The notes under the pieces: generated by a model
Told to the model about the DNA's origin: nothing
What the model saw: only the letters and a program-made list of their open reading frames with translations
The model's database searches: none
NCBI GenBank assembly: GCA_948144175.1
Contig: CANXME010002050.1
Coordinates: 372,001 to 436,000, forward strand
DNA from: Closterium sp. NIES-65
Lineage: Eukaryota; Streptophyta; Zygnematophyceae; Desmidiales; Closteriaceae
Reading direction: 5' to 3'
DNA: 64,000 bases
Part shown: positions 1 through 11,316 of the stretch, piece after piece
Position numbering within the stretch: position 1 is the first letter of the stretch
Layout: the number at the start of each line of letters is the position of its first letter
Program-made: the position numbers and the translations under genes

Positions 1-403
1 TACCATCTAAGTTCATTTTGTGCTATCACCTGACCTAAACGTGCACTAGGTTTGGTTGGGTTGTGGTGTGGTGGGGTGGGTGCGGGGAGAGTGACGAGCA
101 GAGGGATTGATACATCTGCAATGATACACCCACAGAGGAGGGAGTAGATGGGAGGGTAGGTTGGAAGGCGAGGCACCATCCACTCATGCTCCTGTGAGGG
201 TATGTATTTTCCAAGACAATGAAGATGTGGCAACCCCTTGCACGGTTCATCCATGTTACAGTGGGCTATTTATGTGTAACATAATGTATATTGAGAAACC
301 TTCAACTTGTGTTTAACAAAGTTAAAAACATGGATTCCTAGTTTCCACTATGTATCTGTCTATATTAACCTATTTTCCCTGGCCTTGGTTGTGCTACATC
401 CCT
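1..403. other. Flank downstream of ORC6, no gene seen
   Basis: This is the 3' flank of the minus-strand ORC6 gene. It is AT-rich around 260-370 and presumably includes the 3' UTR and polyadenylation region. I see no coding signal or mobile-element end here. Confidence 0.5.
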
Positions 404-3400
404 CTAGGCAGCTGCGGTCTTGACGCGTTTAAAGAGCAGCTTCGCCTGACACAGCTTGCCTGCAGGGCCTGGGTGGACATGGAGAAACAAACGGGGTTGG
501 TTTGACAGGACGAGAAACATGGGGAGCGGGGTATGTGGGGAGGGACACGCGGGGAGGGACACGCGGGAGGGACATGCGGGGAGGGACATGCGGGGAGGGA
601 CATGCGGGGAGGGACACGTGGGAAGGGGCACACGGGGAGGGGCATGTCAGGTGTGGCATGTGGTGGTTCATGGCAGAGGGGCCTGAGACCCTGTAACGCC
701 CTGTGGAAGCCCATGCATACAGGTGCCAGCATCTTATAGACACACATATGGGGAGAATATGCAAACACGCCAAGATGGGCAAAATAAGGACACCTTTTGT
801 AGTCCCTCTGGGGCTTGGATTGCATATACCTGGGGGTCTCTTTAGGAGAGTGAGCTTGGCTTGGGGCAATGGCATGGTGCGGTTGTTGCTCCTGCTGGCA
901 GGAGCCTGTGACTGTGGTGCCACGTCAGCTGAGGTAGTGCTCCGCTGGTGCTCTGCCACATCAGCAGCTGCAATGCTCTGCGGCTGCTGGTGATGCCGTT
1001 GCTGGTGCAGGTGTGCCACGTCAGCAGCATGCATGCACTGCTCCTGTGTGGTGCACGGGACATGAAAATGGAGTGCAGTAGTTGCACCTGTTCTAAGACA
1101 TATGTTTTGCATACGTAGGACATGAGACTATATGCAGCAACCACATGCAGAAATCCATGAAGATGTTCTAAATGCACCACACAATGGATGATGACCATGC
1201 AAGCCCCGTTGATGCGACACATGTATTGTGCCACATGGCGCACACTGTACCATGTCCAACGCCCCATCGCTCCCCATGCCCCACACCCCATGCTGCACAA
1301 CACCATGCACCAGAAAGTCATATGCTGCCCGACCAAGCGTGTCACATAATAAAAAGCCGCGACATGCGCCATGTGTGCCATACACCACCCCGCACCACGT
1401 CGTTATGCAACCCATGACATGCTCTGCAACTCACCAACTGGGCGTGCCTGACAATCAGTGATCCATCCTTTTCAGCTGCCCCACGGGCACCATCAGCTTT
1501 TGCTGCATCGTGTGAAGCTCTGAGTGGTGATTCACAGAGTGAGCTACTTAAAGCTTGGTGCATATCATTGAGCTGTTGCTGGTTACACTGCTGCGGTTGC
1601 TGCTGCTGATGTTGCTGCTGTTGATGCTGTTGCTGCTGTTGCTGCTGGACTGGTGGGTGCTGGCGTGGCAGAGAGTGCTCCTGTGCCTTGCTGGGTGTGG
1701 GGCAGCTGTGGGACGACCCAAACAGGTCTGCACAGTGGGCTTCCATGCTTGCCACCACCTGGTGACGCAGGGAGGTAGCACATTGTGGGGTGGTGTGAAC
1801 ACAAAATGGATGTTCCGTGTGTGCCATGCTGCACAAGGTGGCATGAACACATGATGGCTATGCCGCGATGCATTGTAGAGGTCCCCTCATTAGTGTAGCA
1901 CAGGACGGATTAGCCACACTGCATTATAATGGCGCCTCAGAAGTGTGTCACAGGGGGGACGCTGTGCTGGCATCAGGGACAGATGCGGCCTGCAGGGGCT
2001 TGTGAGTGCAATCTGAACAAAGCTCAGAGGACAGAGACGAATGCACAAGCAAGTGCAGAAGAGGTGTTAAGCACATTAGGTACAGGTGCATGAGAGATGC
2101 ATGTACCTGCTGAAACTCATCCTTGCCAACCCGTGTGGCTTCAAGCAGCCTGTCCGCGTCCATCTTCAGCTGCATGTGATGTTCACATGCATGCATGTAT
2201 GCACATGATATTCCAATGCATGCATGAATGCGTGTGTGACAGACATGCACATATAAGGGACATGCCCATGCGCATGCCACACACATCTCATGCACATGCC
2301 AATGCAAATGCAGACACCCAAGCACGCGTGACCATGCGTGCACATGGGCAAATGTACGCACAGCAATGGTTAGGCACAGACACACACATGCAAAATTAAA
2401 GCCCCATGCTTTGCATCTGCATAACCTCACGCAGGTCGGTGCCTCCCTTTCATCTTGCTCTCGTGATAATGAATGGTTCTTGATTGAGACGACTCATAAC
2501 TCTCTGCTCTCACCACTGGAGACACCCTCAACAACTCAACCCACCACACCTTCTCACACCAACTCCCACCCCCTCCCCCCCCCCTCCCCCCCCATTCTCA
2601 TTCCCGTCCCCCTCCATCCCTTCCCCCTCTGGCCACCATACCTAAGCCCTGGCGCCACCATAAACACATAAACACACTGCAACTAGGGACTCACACCAGG
2701 TACATCCCATGCATTCGCACAACAGAACATGGGAAACTCATGGCGCACTTAATTTCATGTGGTGTGGCAGTGAGTGAGCTCAGCGCAGCTGCCATGAGGT
2801 GACCTTTGATGCAATTCAAAAGTATGAGAGTTTACTCAAAAAGTGTGAGTGAGTTGACTCGGAAGTTGTGAGTTGACTCGAACGTAACCCACGGCGCACT
2901 TGGTGCATGTGGCTGTGAGCACGAGCGCTGCTGCCATGGGGTGAATTTTAAGGCGACTCAATTGTTGTGAGTGGACTGAACAGAAGCCCACAGCGTACTT
3001 GGTTGCGTGTGGCAGTGAGCATGAGCGCCGCTGCCATGTATGCCGGCCGGGAGAAGTCAGTGCCTCCCCTGCGTGCCTCTGGGAGGGCAGCAGTGAAGCG
3101 CGCGGTGAAGCTGAGAGGCGGTAGGCAGACCACCACGGAGGTGAGGTGAGGGGACAGGATGGAGGGTGCAGGAGGGAGAGGGCAGGGAGAAGGGGTAAGG
3201 GAAGGGGGCAGGGTGGAAGACGAGGCTCGGAGAGGAAACGAAGCAACAGTGGAAAACTGTGGCACCGCTTCTTCTCATCACGCAGCACTGACAGGCCCAC
3301 TCCCTCTCCATAAATCCATCCACTTTCCCCCTTCCCTTTCCTCACATGTGCAGGTTGCGTTGGGTGGACTCCAGCACTCGCATGCACCCAAACTGAAGGG

Positions 3401-5402
3401 CCAACTGGGGTAGGCTCAACTGCGACCTGCACGCGCACAGCGCACAGAATAGTACAGCTGGCATGTGGTGTGGCGAGAGGCATGCGGTGAAATGCACATG
3501 ACAAATGGCCGGTGGGACATGCGTAGAGAAGGGCATAGATACAATAGATACACAAGCGTGAAGCCTGTAACCTGGCCCAACCCGAGCTTGGCCCAGCGGC
3601 GTGACGAAACGTGGTGGCTGTGGCCTTGGAGTCACGCTGCTGTGGCTTGTGCTGGGTCTTACTTAGGAGGCAGGCAAGGGTCACTTGGGCTCACGCCGCT
3701 TAACAGACTGCGGTGCGCTGTGCCTCAAAAGTATATCCTAACAACGGCGCTTACTTGACACTGAGAGCGGTTCTGAATGGCCGCGCGCGCCCGGGCCCAT
3801 GTTGTTGGCATACGCCAGGGTGGTGGCCTTGGGCAGTGGCTGTGTTGAGTTGCAGCTTTGCAATTGATGCCAGCAACTGCGCATACCTGACGCCTAGAGC
3901 GTTCTGAATGGCTGCTCGCGCCTGGGCGTATGCAGGTGGAGACATGCAGCTCAGCTTGGCTGCCTTGCGCGCCTCCACTGCTGTGCTGCCCATCCTGCCA
4001 TGGAACCGTAAGGCCATTTTGCCGTTGACACGAGTGAGTGGGGCAGGAAAGCGTGGGAAGGGAGGGGAGGAGAGGGGGGAAGGAGAGGACAAGCCTTTTA
4101 GCATAAAGGCTTTCCGAGCATCCCATGCAGTGCCAGCCAGCCTGCGAGTGCATCAGTGCATCGTGGGGTGGTTGTGGTACCTCCCAGCCCAGCCTTCCAA
4201 TGTCATTGCAGGGCATGGCACCAGCGTGAGTAGTACCCGTGCAGATGGTGGAGGGGTGGGTGTGTCACGAGCGCGTAGGCGGTGATTATAATATTGAGGG
4301 TGGTTGGAAGTGCGTTCGCGCTTCGGCGGGTGGTGAGGAGAGGGGGAACGGGGGGAACGAGAGGGAGGGAAGGGAAGAAGGGGTGGATGGGAGGGAGTGG
4401 GAGATGGGAACCGGGGAGGGGGATGAGAAGGGGAGGCAGTGAGGGAGAGACGGAGGGAGGGAGGAGGGAAGAAGGGAGGGAGGGAGGGAGGGAGGGATTG
4501 AGAGAGGGAGGGAGGAATGGAGGGAAGAAGGGAGGGAGGGAAGAAGGGAGGGAAGAGGAGAGGGAGAGAGGGAGGGAGTCAGGGAGGGAAAGAGGGACGG
4601 ACGGACGGACGGACGGACGGAAGGACGGACGGACAGGCGGATTGACGGACGGAAAAGGGGAGGGAGGGAGAGAGGGAGGGAAAGATGGTTGTTCGAGGGG
4701 GTTGTGTTTCAGGGTAGGGGGAAGATTATAACGCGTACAGGTGGCAGGCGATGTCGAAGCAGATGACAGCCTTGGCTACCTCACCCTGCGCAGAGAATGG
4801 GGTGATAATGGCGGAAGGAAGAGATACGGAAAAGCTAGTTTAAAAAGGAGGCGTAGTAAGGACGAGGAATCAGGAAGGTTTGGCACGATATTTCTGTCAG
4901 CTACGAGAACAGTTGCTTAGTCGGATGGCACACGCATTCTCGCGACAATCTCAGTCGCAAGAGCCGCGACAGGACCGTGAGGGCTTCGGAATGTCGGGCT
5001 GAGCCGGACACTGAATGGAACGGTTGGATTGATGCGACAGCAAGCGATGACCAATCGCCATCTCCCGTAGCTGCCCAACGCCTGTTTACCGGCAGTCAAC
5101 TTCCAAGTGGTGTGTGGCTGGCGCTGGGAACTCCTCATTAGGAAACTCGGTTCTAATCAATTACAAGAAAAATCTGCATGGCGAGTCGGGCGTAATTTTC
5201 CTCCACATACCACGCCGAAAGTGCCCGGCTCAAATTTCAGGTTGCACATTCTTAGCAGCTCGTCGGCCCGCTTTACAGTCGGATGTTTCTTCTTGCTTCT
5301 ACGTCTATCTCTGGAAGCATCGAAAAGGAGAATATCACTCGAGTTGTCAGACGGCTCAACTGATTGCGACAGGAGTCTTGATTGGACTTCATTCATATCC
5401 AT
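404..5402 (-). CDS. ORC6: Origin recognition complex subunit 6 (ORC6), 9 exons
   Basis: ORC6 is the smallest subunit of the origin recognition complex, which licenses replication origins in the nucleus. Exons in transcript order: 5402-5211, 4785-4739, 3994-3887, 3426-3346, 3110-2999, 2169-2107, 1758-1435, 1043-830 and 468-404. All junctions are GT-AG and the phases agree, giving 402 codons including the stop. Family landmarks in order are RADELLRMCNLKFEPGTFGV at the end of exon 1, GEVAKAVICFDIA (exon 2), KLSCMSPPAYAQARAA (exon 3), LALQFGCMRVLE (exon 4), LPEARRGGTDFSRPAYMAAA (exon 5), LKMDADRLLEATRVGKDEF (exon 6) and VVASMEAHCADLFG at the start of exon 7. These match the order of the plant ORC6 cyclin-like folds. 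After that the protein departs from the family. Exon 7 encodes a polyglutamine tract and exon 8 a Q/A/H-rich stretch, so the protein is about 100 residues longer than usual plant ORC6 (about 280 aa). A second in-frame acceptor for the last exon lies at 459. The polyQ tail and last two exons are the least certain part. Confidence 0.86.
538..645. repeat. 14-bp minisatellite in ORC6 intron 8
   Basis: About eight tandem units of the form GGGGAGGGACAYGC lie between exons 8 and 9. The sense (minus) strand is C-rich, like the other long introns here. Confidence 0.8.
1585..1660 (-). repeat. CAG-type tract encoding polyglutamine in ORC6 exon 7
   Basis: Imperfect CAG/CAA repeats on the minus strand encode glutamine runs broken by histidines in the ORC6 frame (QQQQQQQHQQQQHQQQQ). 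The surrounding exon has a clear acceptor and a GTGAGT donor, so the tract looks translated. Confidence 0.75.
2090..2360. repeat. CATGCA-rich alternating tract
   Basis: The region around exon 6 of ORC6 and the adjoining part of intron 5 is dense in CATGCA, ACATGC and GTGCATG words. It does not form a strict tandem array. Confidence 0.5.
2740..2948 (-). repeat. Two decayed copies of the ORC6 exon 5 3' end
   Basis: Exon 5 ends with codons for MAAALMLTATRNQ followed by GTACGC. Downstream in intron 5 the same stretch recurs at about 2885-2945 (reading MAAALVLTATCT, then AAGTGCGCC) and at about 2745-2810 (MAAALSSLTATPH-like, then AAGTGCGCC). Each copy spans the exon end and the donor region. Confidence 0.75.
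3735..3832 (-). repeat. Copy of the ORC6 exon 3 3' end in intron 3
   Basis: Exon 3 ends with sequence for PAYAQARAAIQNALGVR and donor GTATGC. About 60 bp further into intron 3 is a second version containing GCGGCCATTCAGAAC and CAGTGTCAAGTAAGC, again with a donor-like end. This is a duplication across the exon-intron junction. Confidence 0.75.
4330..4690. repeat. GGGA/GGAC simple-repeat block in ORC6 intron 2
   Basis: The block is long runs of GGGA and AGGG units followed by a (GGAC)n stretch at about 4595-4650. On the ORC6 sense strand this is a CCCT-rich polypyrimidine tract inside intron 2 (3995-4738). Confidence 0.85.
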
Positions 5403-6124
5403 TGCTATAGACGAACTAGCGCTGAACGATTCTCAGGATCAATGATAAATTGGCACAGCTGCACAAGACTGTTCTGATGGAAATGACAGCAGGACTTGTC
5501 TCCGACCAAGTTGTGACTGATGATCATTCGAGAGACGAAATTTGAAACTGCTTCACCAAAATATATATCACTGTCTTCGATTGAGAGCTCCTCTGTACCA
5601 GAAAGAGACGAAAACATGATCCTTCATTGATATCAATGACATGAAGGATTTCTGGTGCTTAGAAGACATGAAAAGCCCTCTCCATCTGTGAAAAAATACA
5701 TTCAAGATTCTTGGAGCTATGTCATCATAATATGACTGGTTTTTTGTCATATAGATTTAATTCCTGTACCTCTTTTTGTTCTGAAAACTTGTACCCAGAT
5801 CTTTCTTCATATTTTGAGTAGAACTGTGGTACTTTATCGTACCGGTGATTTGATCGTGTCCATTTAGGAAACATTTTGCTTGCGTTGTTAGATCACAACA
5901 CCTCAATCATGAGCCGATTATAGATGTTGCTGCAATAGCGACTCGTGTATCGTAACGAATTGCGCCAATATCGACTATCGCCGACCATATTGCCACTGCT
6001 TCTGCCTTTCACCCGCACTTGCCAACTCATATTTAGCCTTACCTAGCTTCATCAGCAGCCGTCAGACCAAGGACTGCCTGTCAGCTACCTCAGTCTGTGA
6101 GCTGTTTCCGACAGCTTTCACCAA
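5403..6124. promoter_or_regulatory. Shared divergent upstream region of ORC6 and invertase
   Basis: About 720 bp separate the ORC6 start codon (minus) from the invertase start codon (plus), with no other gene between. The region must hold both promoters and 5' UTRs. It is AT-rich compared with the flanking introns. I could not assign a TATA box or start site with confidence. Confidence 0.6.
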
Positions 6125-8361
6125 ATGGCAAGCCTCCCAGAGCTTCGCCATCCACTACTTCACTCAGAGAGAAAGGAACGCCTACATAAATGCTGCACAT
6201 TTTTCCTGCTTTTTATCGCATTTTCCGCAGGCTGCGTAGGTGGATTTATCAACTTCTATCATTCAGCAAGAGATGAATCACCTAAGCACAGAATACCTAA
6301 CAGACGGACAGCGTTCCATTTTCAACCGGAAGGGAACTGGATGAATGGTCAGTATACATCAGTGGGTAAAATCAGTGACTATGTAGTAAACATCTCATTG
6401 TGCCCTTGATGACTGAACCCCCGTTTTCCCTTTGCAGATCCGAATGGTGAGCGCTGCTTTTTTGGGACCTATGTCGGCGGGTCAGTTTCTTACTATTATG
6501 TCTTCATTCAGGGCCAATGTACTACAAGGGATACTATCATTTATTCTACCAGTACAATCCTTTTGGAGCAGTTTGGGGTAACATAAGCTGGGGTCATGCA
6601 GTTTCAAGCAACTTGATCCAGGTATGAAGCAGGTTCAACATGTTTTATACCTGCTATGTCGTCCTTGACTGACATGCTCCTGCTGGCAGTGGACCCACTT
6701 GCCAGTGGCCATCAGTCCTGACAAGTGGTATGACGCAATGGGTGCATGGTCGGGTTCCGCTGTGGTTCTTAGTGACGGAACTCCTGCTATCCTGTACACC
6801 GGAAGCAGCAAAGATAATGTGCAGCTACAAAACCTGGCTTTTCCAGAAAACGCATCTGATCCTTACCTCACAACATGGGTGAAAAGCCCTTACAATCCCA
6901 TAGCCGTTCCACCTCCTGGAGTTGGCAAATTTGATTTCAGAGACCCATCCGCATGGAAGGGAAGTGACGGAGTGTGGCGAATGATTGTTGGGTCAAGGCA
7001 AAATGGGACCGATTGCGTGTTTATGTACAAGAGCAAGGACTTCACTAACTGGTCGAAAATTCCTCAAACGGTTAGGACGGCGCCAGGACGAGCTGGAATG
7101 TGGGAGGTAAGTGTTTTGGGTCCCAGTATGATGTGCGGGTTTCTTGTTTATCTATTAATTTAACGAGCTCCTTCTCATGCAGTGTCCTGATTTATATCCT
7201 GTTTCTACGAATGGCAATGCTGGACTGGATACGTGCTCTGAAGATGACGTTTGCCGTCACGTTCTAAAGGCATCCTTTGATGACGATTTTCTTGATTACT
7301 ATGCCATTGGAACCTACAGCCAAGCAAATGAAACTTGGGTTCCAGTGGATCCGCAAATCGATGTCCAAAATGGGCTGCGATACGACTATGGGAAGTTCTA
7401 TGCATCAAAGACCTTTTATGACCCGTCCAGGCACCGCCGTATCTTATGGGGATGGGTGAATGAGTCCGATTCACAAAATGACGACATATCTAAAGGTTGG
7501 GCTTCAGTCCAAGCTATTCCACGTGTTGTCAGTTTGGACAGGTCAACAGGAAAGCACTTGTTGATGGAGCCTGTAGCGGAGTTAAAGCTTTTGCGAGGAA
7601 GACACTTACATGATGCTGGCCTCACACTAAAGGAGGGGATGAACAAGCTTGTCAACGGCCTTACAAGCATGCAGGTAATGGAACGCTTTGAAGGCTTTCC
7701 ACGGAGTGTTCGTTCGATTATTAACAATTCTTGACTGCAGGTGGATATGGAGATAGTATTTGCCATTCCCAACATCACGACGGAGTACCGCCCTCTTGAC
7801 AGTGACTGTGGTTGGGATGAAAATTCTGTTTCAAAAGTTGCTGGCCGATTTGGGGTCCATGTTCTTGCCTCAGCAAATTTGGAAGAAAGAACATCTATCT
7901 ATTTCGAGCTCGCCAGTGGTGGACCTTTGGGTCAATGGCAAGTTCGATTCTGCAGTGACCAAAGAAGGTGAGAAAGATTATTTCTGAACCTGCCTTGCTT
8001 AGCCTGACTCGTTATGCGTACAGGTCTTCATTGTCAGAAACTGCGGAGAAGAGTATATATGGGAGTCAGCTTCTGCTGCAGGAATCTGAGGATAGGCTCA
8101 TGCTTAGAGTTTTGGTAAGTAAGCTAGCGGAGATACTTTCTTCAACCAGCATCTTCATTTTCTCATATATTTACTATATTTTTTTCACTTCAGGTGGACA
8201 ACTCAATTGTGGAGTCCTTTGCCCAAGGAGGAGAGTCTGTCATAACAGCAAGAGCATACCCAACAACCGGGAAATCAAACAGTATATATTTATTCAACTC
8301 TGGACCAGCTATAAAAGTGATTTCGTTCGATGCTTGGGAGATGATGACTACCAACAATTAA
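6125..8361 (+). CDS. Acid beta-fructofuranosidase (invertase, GH32), membrane-anchored
   Basis: This enzyme hydrolyses sucrose to glucose and fructose. Exons: 6125-6347, 6438-6446, 6512-6621, 6690-7106, 7183-7674, 7741-7967, 8024-8114 and 8194-8361. All are GT-AG and phases agree, giving 579 codons including the stop. Exon 2 is only 9 nt (ATCCGAATG) and completes NDPNG, the mini-exon known from plant invertases. Catalytic motifs are visible. The nucleophile Asp in WMNDPNG is at about residue 75, RDP in FDFRDP at about 199, and the acid/base Glu in MWECPD at about 253. The C-terminal beta-sandwich region includes [13 protein letters not shown]. The N-terminus has PLL followed by basic residues and one hydrophobic segment (about residues 24-45), the layout of vacuolar invertases with a type II anchor. 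WECPD carries Pro, which is usual in cell-wall enzymes (Val in most vacuolar ones), so location is uncertain. Introns are short and free of the repeats seen in neighbouring genes. Confidence 0.96.
6438..6446 (+). other. 9-nt mini-exon of the invertase gene
   Basis: It is flanked by TTTGCAG and GTGAGC. The nine bases join exon 1 (ending AATG) to exon 3 (starting GGCC) to give N-D-P-N-G-P. Without it the catalytic Asp motif is lost. Confidence 0.92.
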
Positions 8362-8624
8362 ATGGACACATAGAAAACCTGATGGATGGCCGTTGTTCAG
8401 TAGTAATCCCAGACAGTGGGGGTCATGTTTGGCAGTCTGAAATGTTTTCATTGAATCACACGAGTCAATGTTTCAGCAGGCACATCCATGCCAGAGCAGA
8501 GATGCCTCTCAGGATTGGGATTGTATGAACGTGTTATTATTACGGTATTTCAGAGTCCGATCCGATCTGATCGATTTAAGTGAGATTAAGGCAGACAAAT
8601 CGTATGGTATAAAGGGTACCGGTA
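8362..8624. other. Convergent intergenic space between invertase and OPT
   Basis: The two genes end facing each other with about 263 bp between stop codons. The 3' UTRs probably meet or overlap. No other feature is apparent. Confidence 0.6.
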
Positions 8625-11273
8625 TCAGCTACCAACATAGTTTGGACATGCAGAATTTACTGATGTAACTGCTGTGGGATCAGTTGCGCACATAGCCAGC
8701 GGACAGTTATCAGAAGATGTTACACCAGCACCCCACCAGGAGAGGGAAACTGAAGGGGTTTCAACCTGAACCCCAAAAAATATGAAAAGTGCCATGAACA
8801 TGACTCCAGAATCAAGTGCTGCTGACAGCACGTAGTTGTAGCGACGCCACCAATCCTGGAAAATTACGAAAAGGAGGAGCCGCAGACGCAAGGGTCAGAT
8901 ACAGGCAAAACGCATACTGTATTCCTCTCCCTGTGAATGATGGTGAATGAATCAAGCTGTCATGAGAACATACTTGGAATGTTATTGCTGGAAAGCAGAC
9001 CAATCAGAGGCGTGCTACCATACCGCACCTTTCGGTAAGTGAAGATGAGCTTGTTGAAGATAAAGCCCATGGTGAGCCAGCCCAGGTAGTTGATGGGTGA
9101 AGCCGGCGGCATCATGCCCACGCCTGTGAGCATCACTGGGATATGCACCTTGGTCAACCACTGCAAGCGACATGGGAGTGAGACAGCCATCAAAATGAAG
9201 GAGGTGATTAGTATGGTATGTAGCCACGGCCCAACACATGTTCTGATTTTCAAAACTTAAAAAACGGCCACAGAGCCACTGTCAATATGTCACGGTGAAA
9301 TATCCGCAACTGCCACCTGTGTCGTCAACTCACGCAACCTCTGTCCCCAACATCCCACCACCTGCCGATGCCAAGCCATCATCAAGCTCCAGCTCTAAAT
9401 AAGATCTGTGACAGGGTTCCCCACAGAACCACCAACCGATTTTGCCAACCCACTGGCTGCCTCTGCCAGCCCACCAACTTTTTTGAACAACTCACCATTT
9501 GTCTGCGTTGACTCACCCTCCATCTGCATGGAGTCAACATGTGCCTGCACCATCCCACCATCTTTTGCATCATCTCACTCACCATCTGTCTGCATGATCT
9601 CACAACGTGTCTCTACCAACTTACCACCTGGCGCGGCCACATCTTGTGCGCGGCCCAGAAGGGGATGGGAGCGAGCGCCCCTCCAAGGAACCACCAGTTG
9701 AGGTTGTTGTAGAAAGCTGTGGGGCCAAACATGCGCTCGGGGCCGATCAGCCCCCAGATGATTGAAGCAGAGTAAAACACGTTGGCTGTCGGGCACGTCC
9801 ATGGGGAATTCTCCGGGAAGTTCTCGTCATTGATCTGATTTAGGGGAGGTGAGTGGGGATGGGAGCACGGGGACGCGGGAGGAGGAGCGGAAAGGGGGAG
9901 TGGAGGGAAAGGAAGGAATTCCATGCAGATGGAAATTGGTCAGTGAGACATGGGTACTAAGGCGCGACAAGGAACACAACATGCGTTCGAGGCTGATGTG
10001 TCCCCAGATAAAGGACGTTGAGTAGAAGATTGATTGGAAGAGAGGGTGGTAGAGAGTGCACGGGATGTGGCATGGCAAGCAAAGGTGGAGAAAGGCAAGG
10101 AAGTTCCTCTTTTTCCACCTTGCAACGAGCCCATTCTTGATCATGTTGCCGAGCCACTGTATCATACCCTGCAATTCGTCCACAGCTTCTGAGGCGCCTC
10201 AAAACAAGACAGGACTGTTTTGAAGCGCCTGATACGTTGTTGCCTTCCCATCCCACCTTGCAGATGAGCCCATTCTCCACGGTGTCATGGAGAAGTCAGA
10301 ACTTATGAGATGTCTATTGACGCGTCTCAAAAGGTGTCGTAGAGACACCAGGACTTATGAGTTGACTAAAGGGGGACAAAGAGAGGGAGAAGGCAAGAAA
10401 GTTCGTTCTTCCTTCCCACCTTGCACATGAGCCCATTCCTTCCCATCCCAATCCTTCCCACCTTGCACATGAGCCCATTCCTTCCCATCCCAATCCTTCC
10501 CACCTTGCACATGAGCCCATTCCTTCCCATCCCAATCCTTCCCACCTTGCACATGAGCCCATTCCTTCCCATCCCAATCCCTCCCACCTTCCACATGAGC
10601 CCATTCCTTCCCATCCCAATCCTTCCCACCTTCCACATGAACCCATTCCTTCCCATCCCAATCCTTCCCACCTTGCACATGAGCCCATTCCTTCCCATCC
10701 CAATCCTTCCCACCTTGCACATGAGCCCATTCCTTCCCATCCCAATCCCTCCCACCTTGCACATGAGCCCATTCTCCACGGTGTCATAAAGCCACATGGG
10801 CATTTATAGCCACTTAAGAAGGACCATGGCACGGGGCCGCGCAGGGCAGTGACGTCTAACGCACCTTAACAGCTCCTTCCCACCTTGCAGATGAGCCCAT
10901 TCTCCACGGTGTCGTAAAGCCACCAGGACGTGCCGAGATTGACAAGGCCTGCCAAGATAGTGGCGAACACCTGCACCACAAACATGGCTTGTGGTGGGAT
11001 CTGTGTGCATGCATGGATATGCACATGCACATGAATGCACATGCACATGCACATGCACATACAGAAAGTGGGCAGAGTGGGAAAGAATTTGTTTCGAAGA
11101 TACCAGCAGCTATACACACACACGAAAACCCTTCCGAAGGGCAGATGCAGTGTGTGAGAACGAGGGCAGATGAAGAGTGTGAATGAAAACGGAGCAACTG
11201 TGTGTGGCGAAGTGGGAGAATCTGCAAACATTCAACAAATTTTTTAGATGTAAAAATAGAAACCGAAAGAACG

Positions 11274-11316
<43 letters not shown>

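Noticed and set aside
1948..2106. ORC6 exon 6 reading on past its donor
   Set aside because: The open frame continues by chance to a stop. Exon 7 at 1758 restores the family sequence (VVASMEAHCADLFG) with correct phase.
10314..10832. Three overlapping repeat-protein frames (NGLMCKVGRIGMGR type)
   Set aside because: A 42-bp unit is open in all frames. The unit is a copy of the OPT exon 9 end and its donor, not a separate gene.
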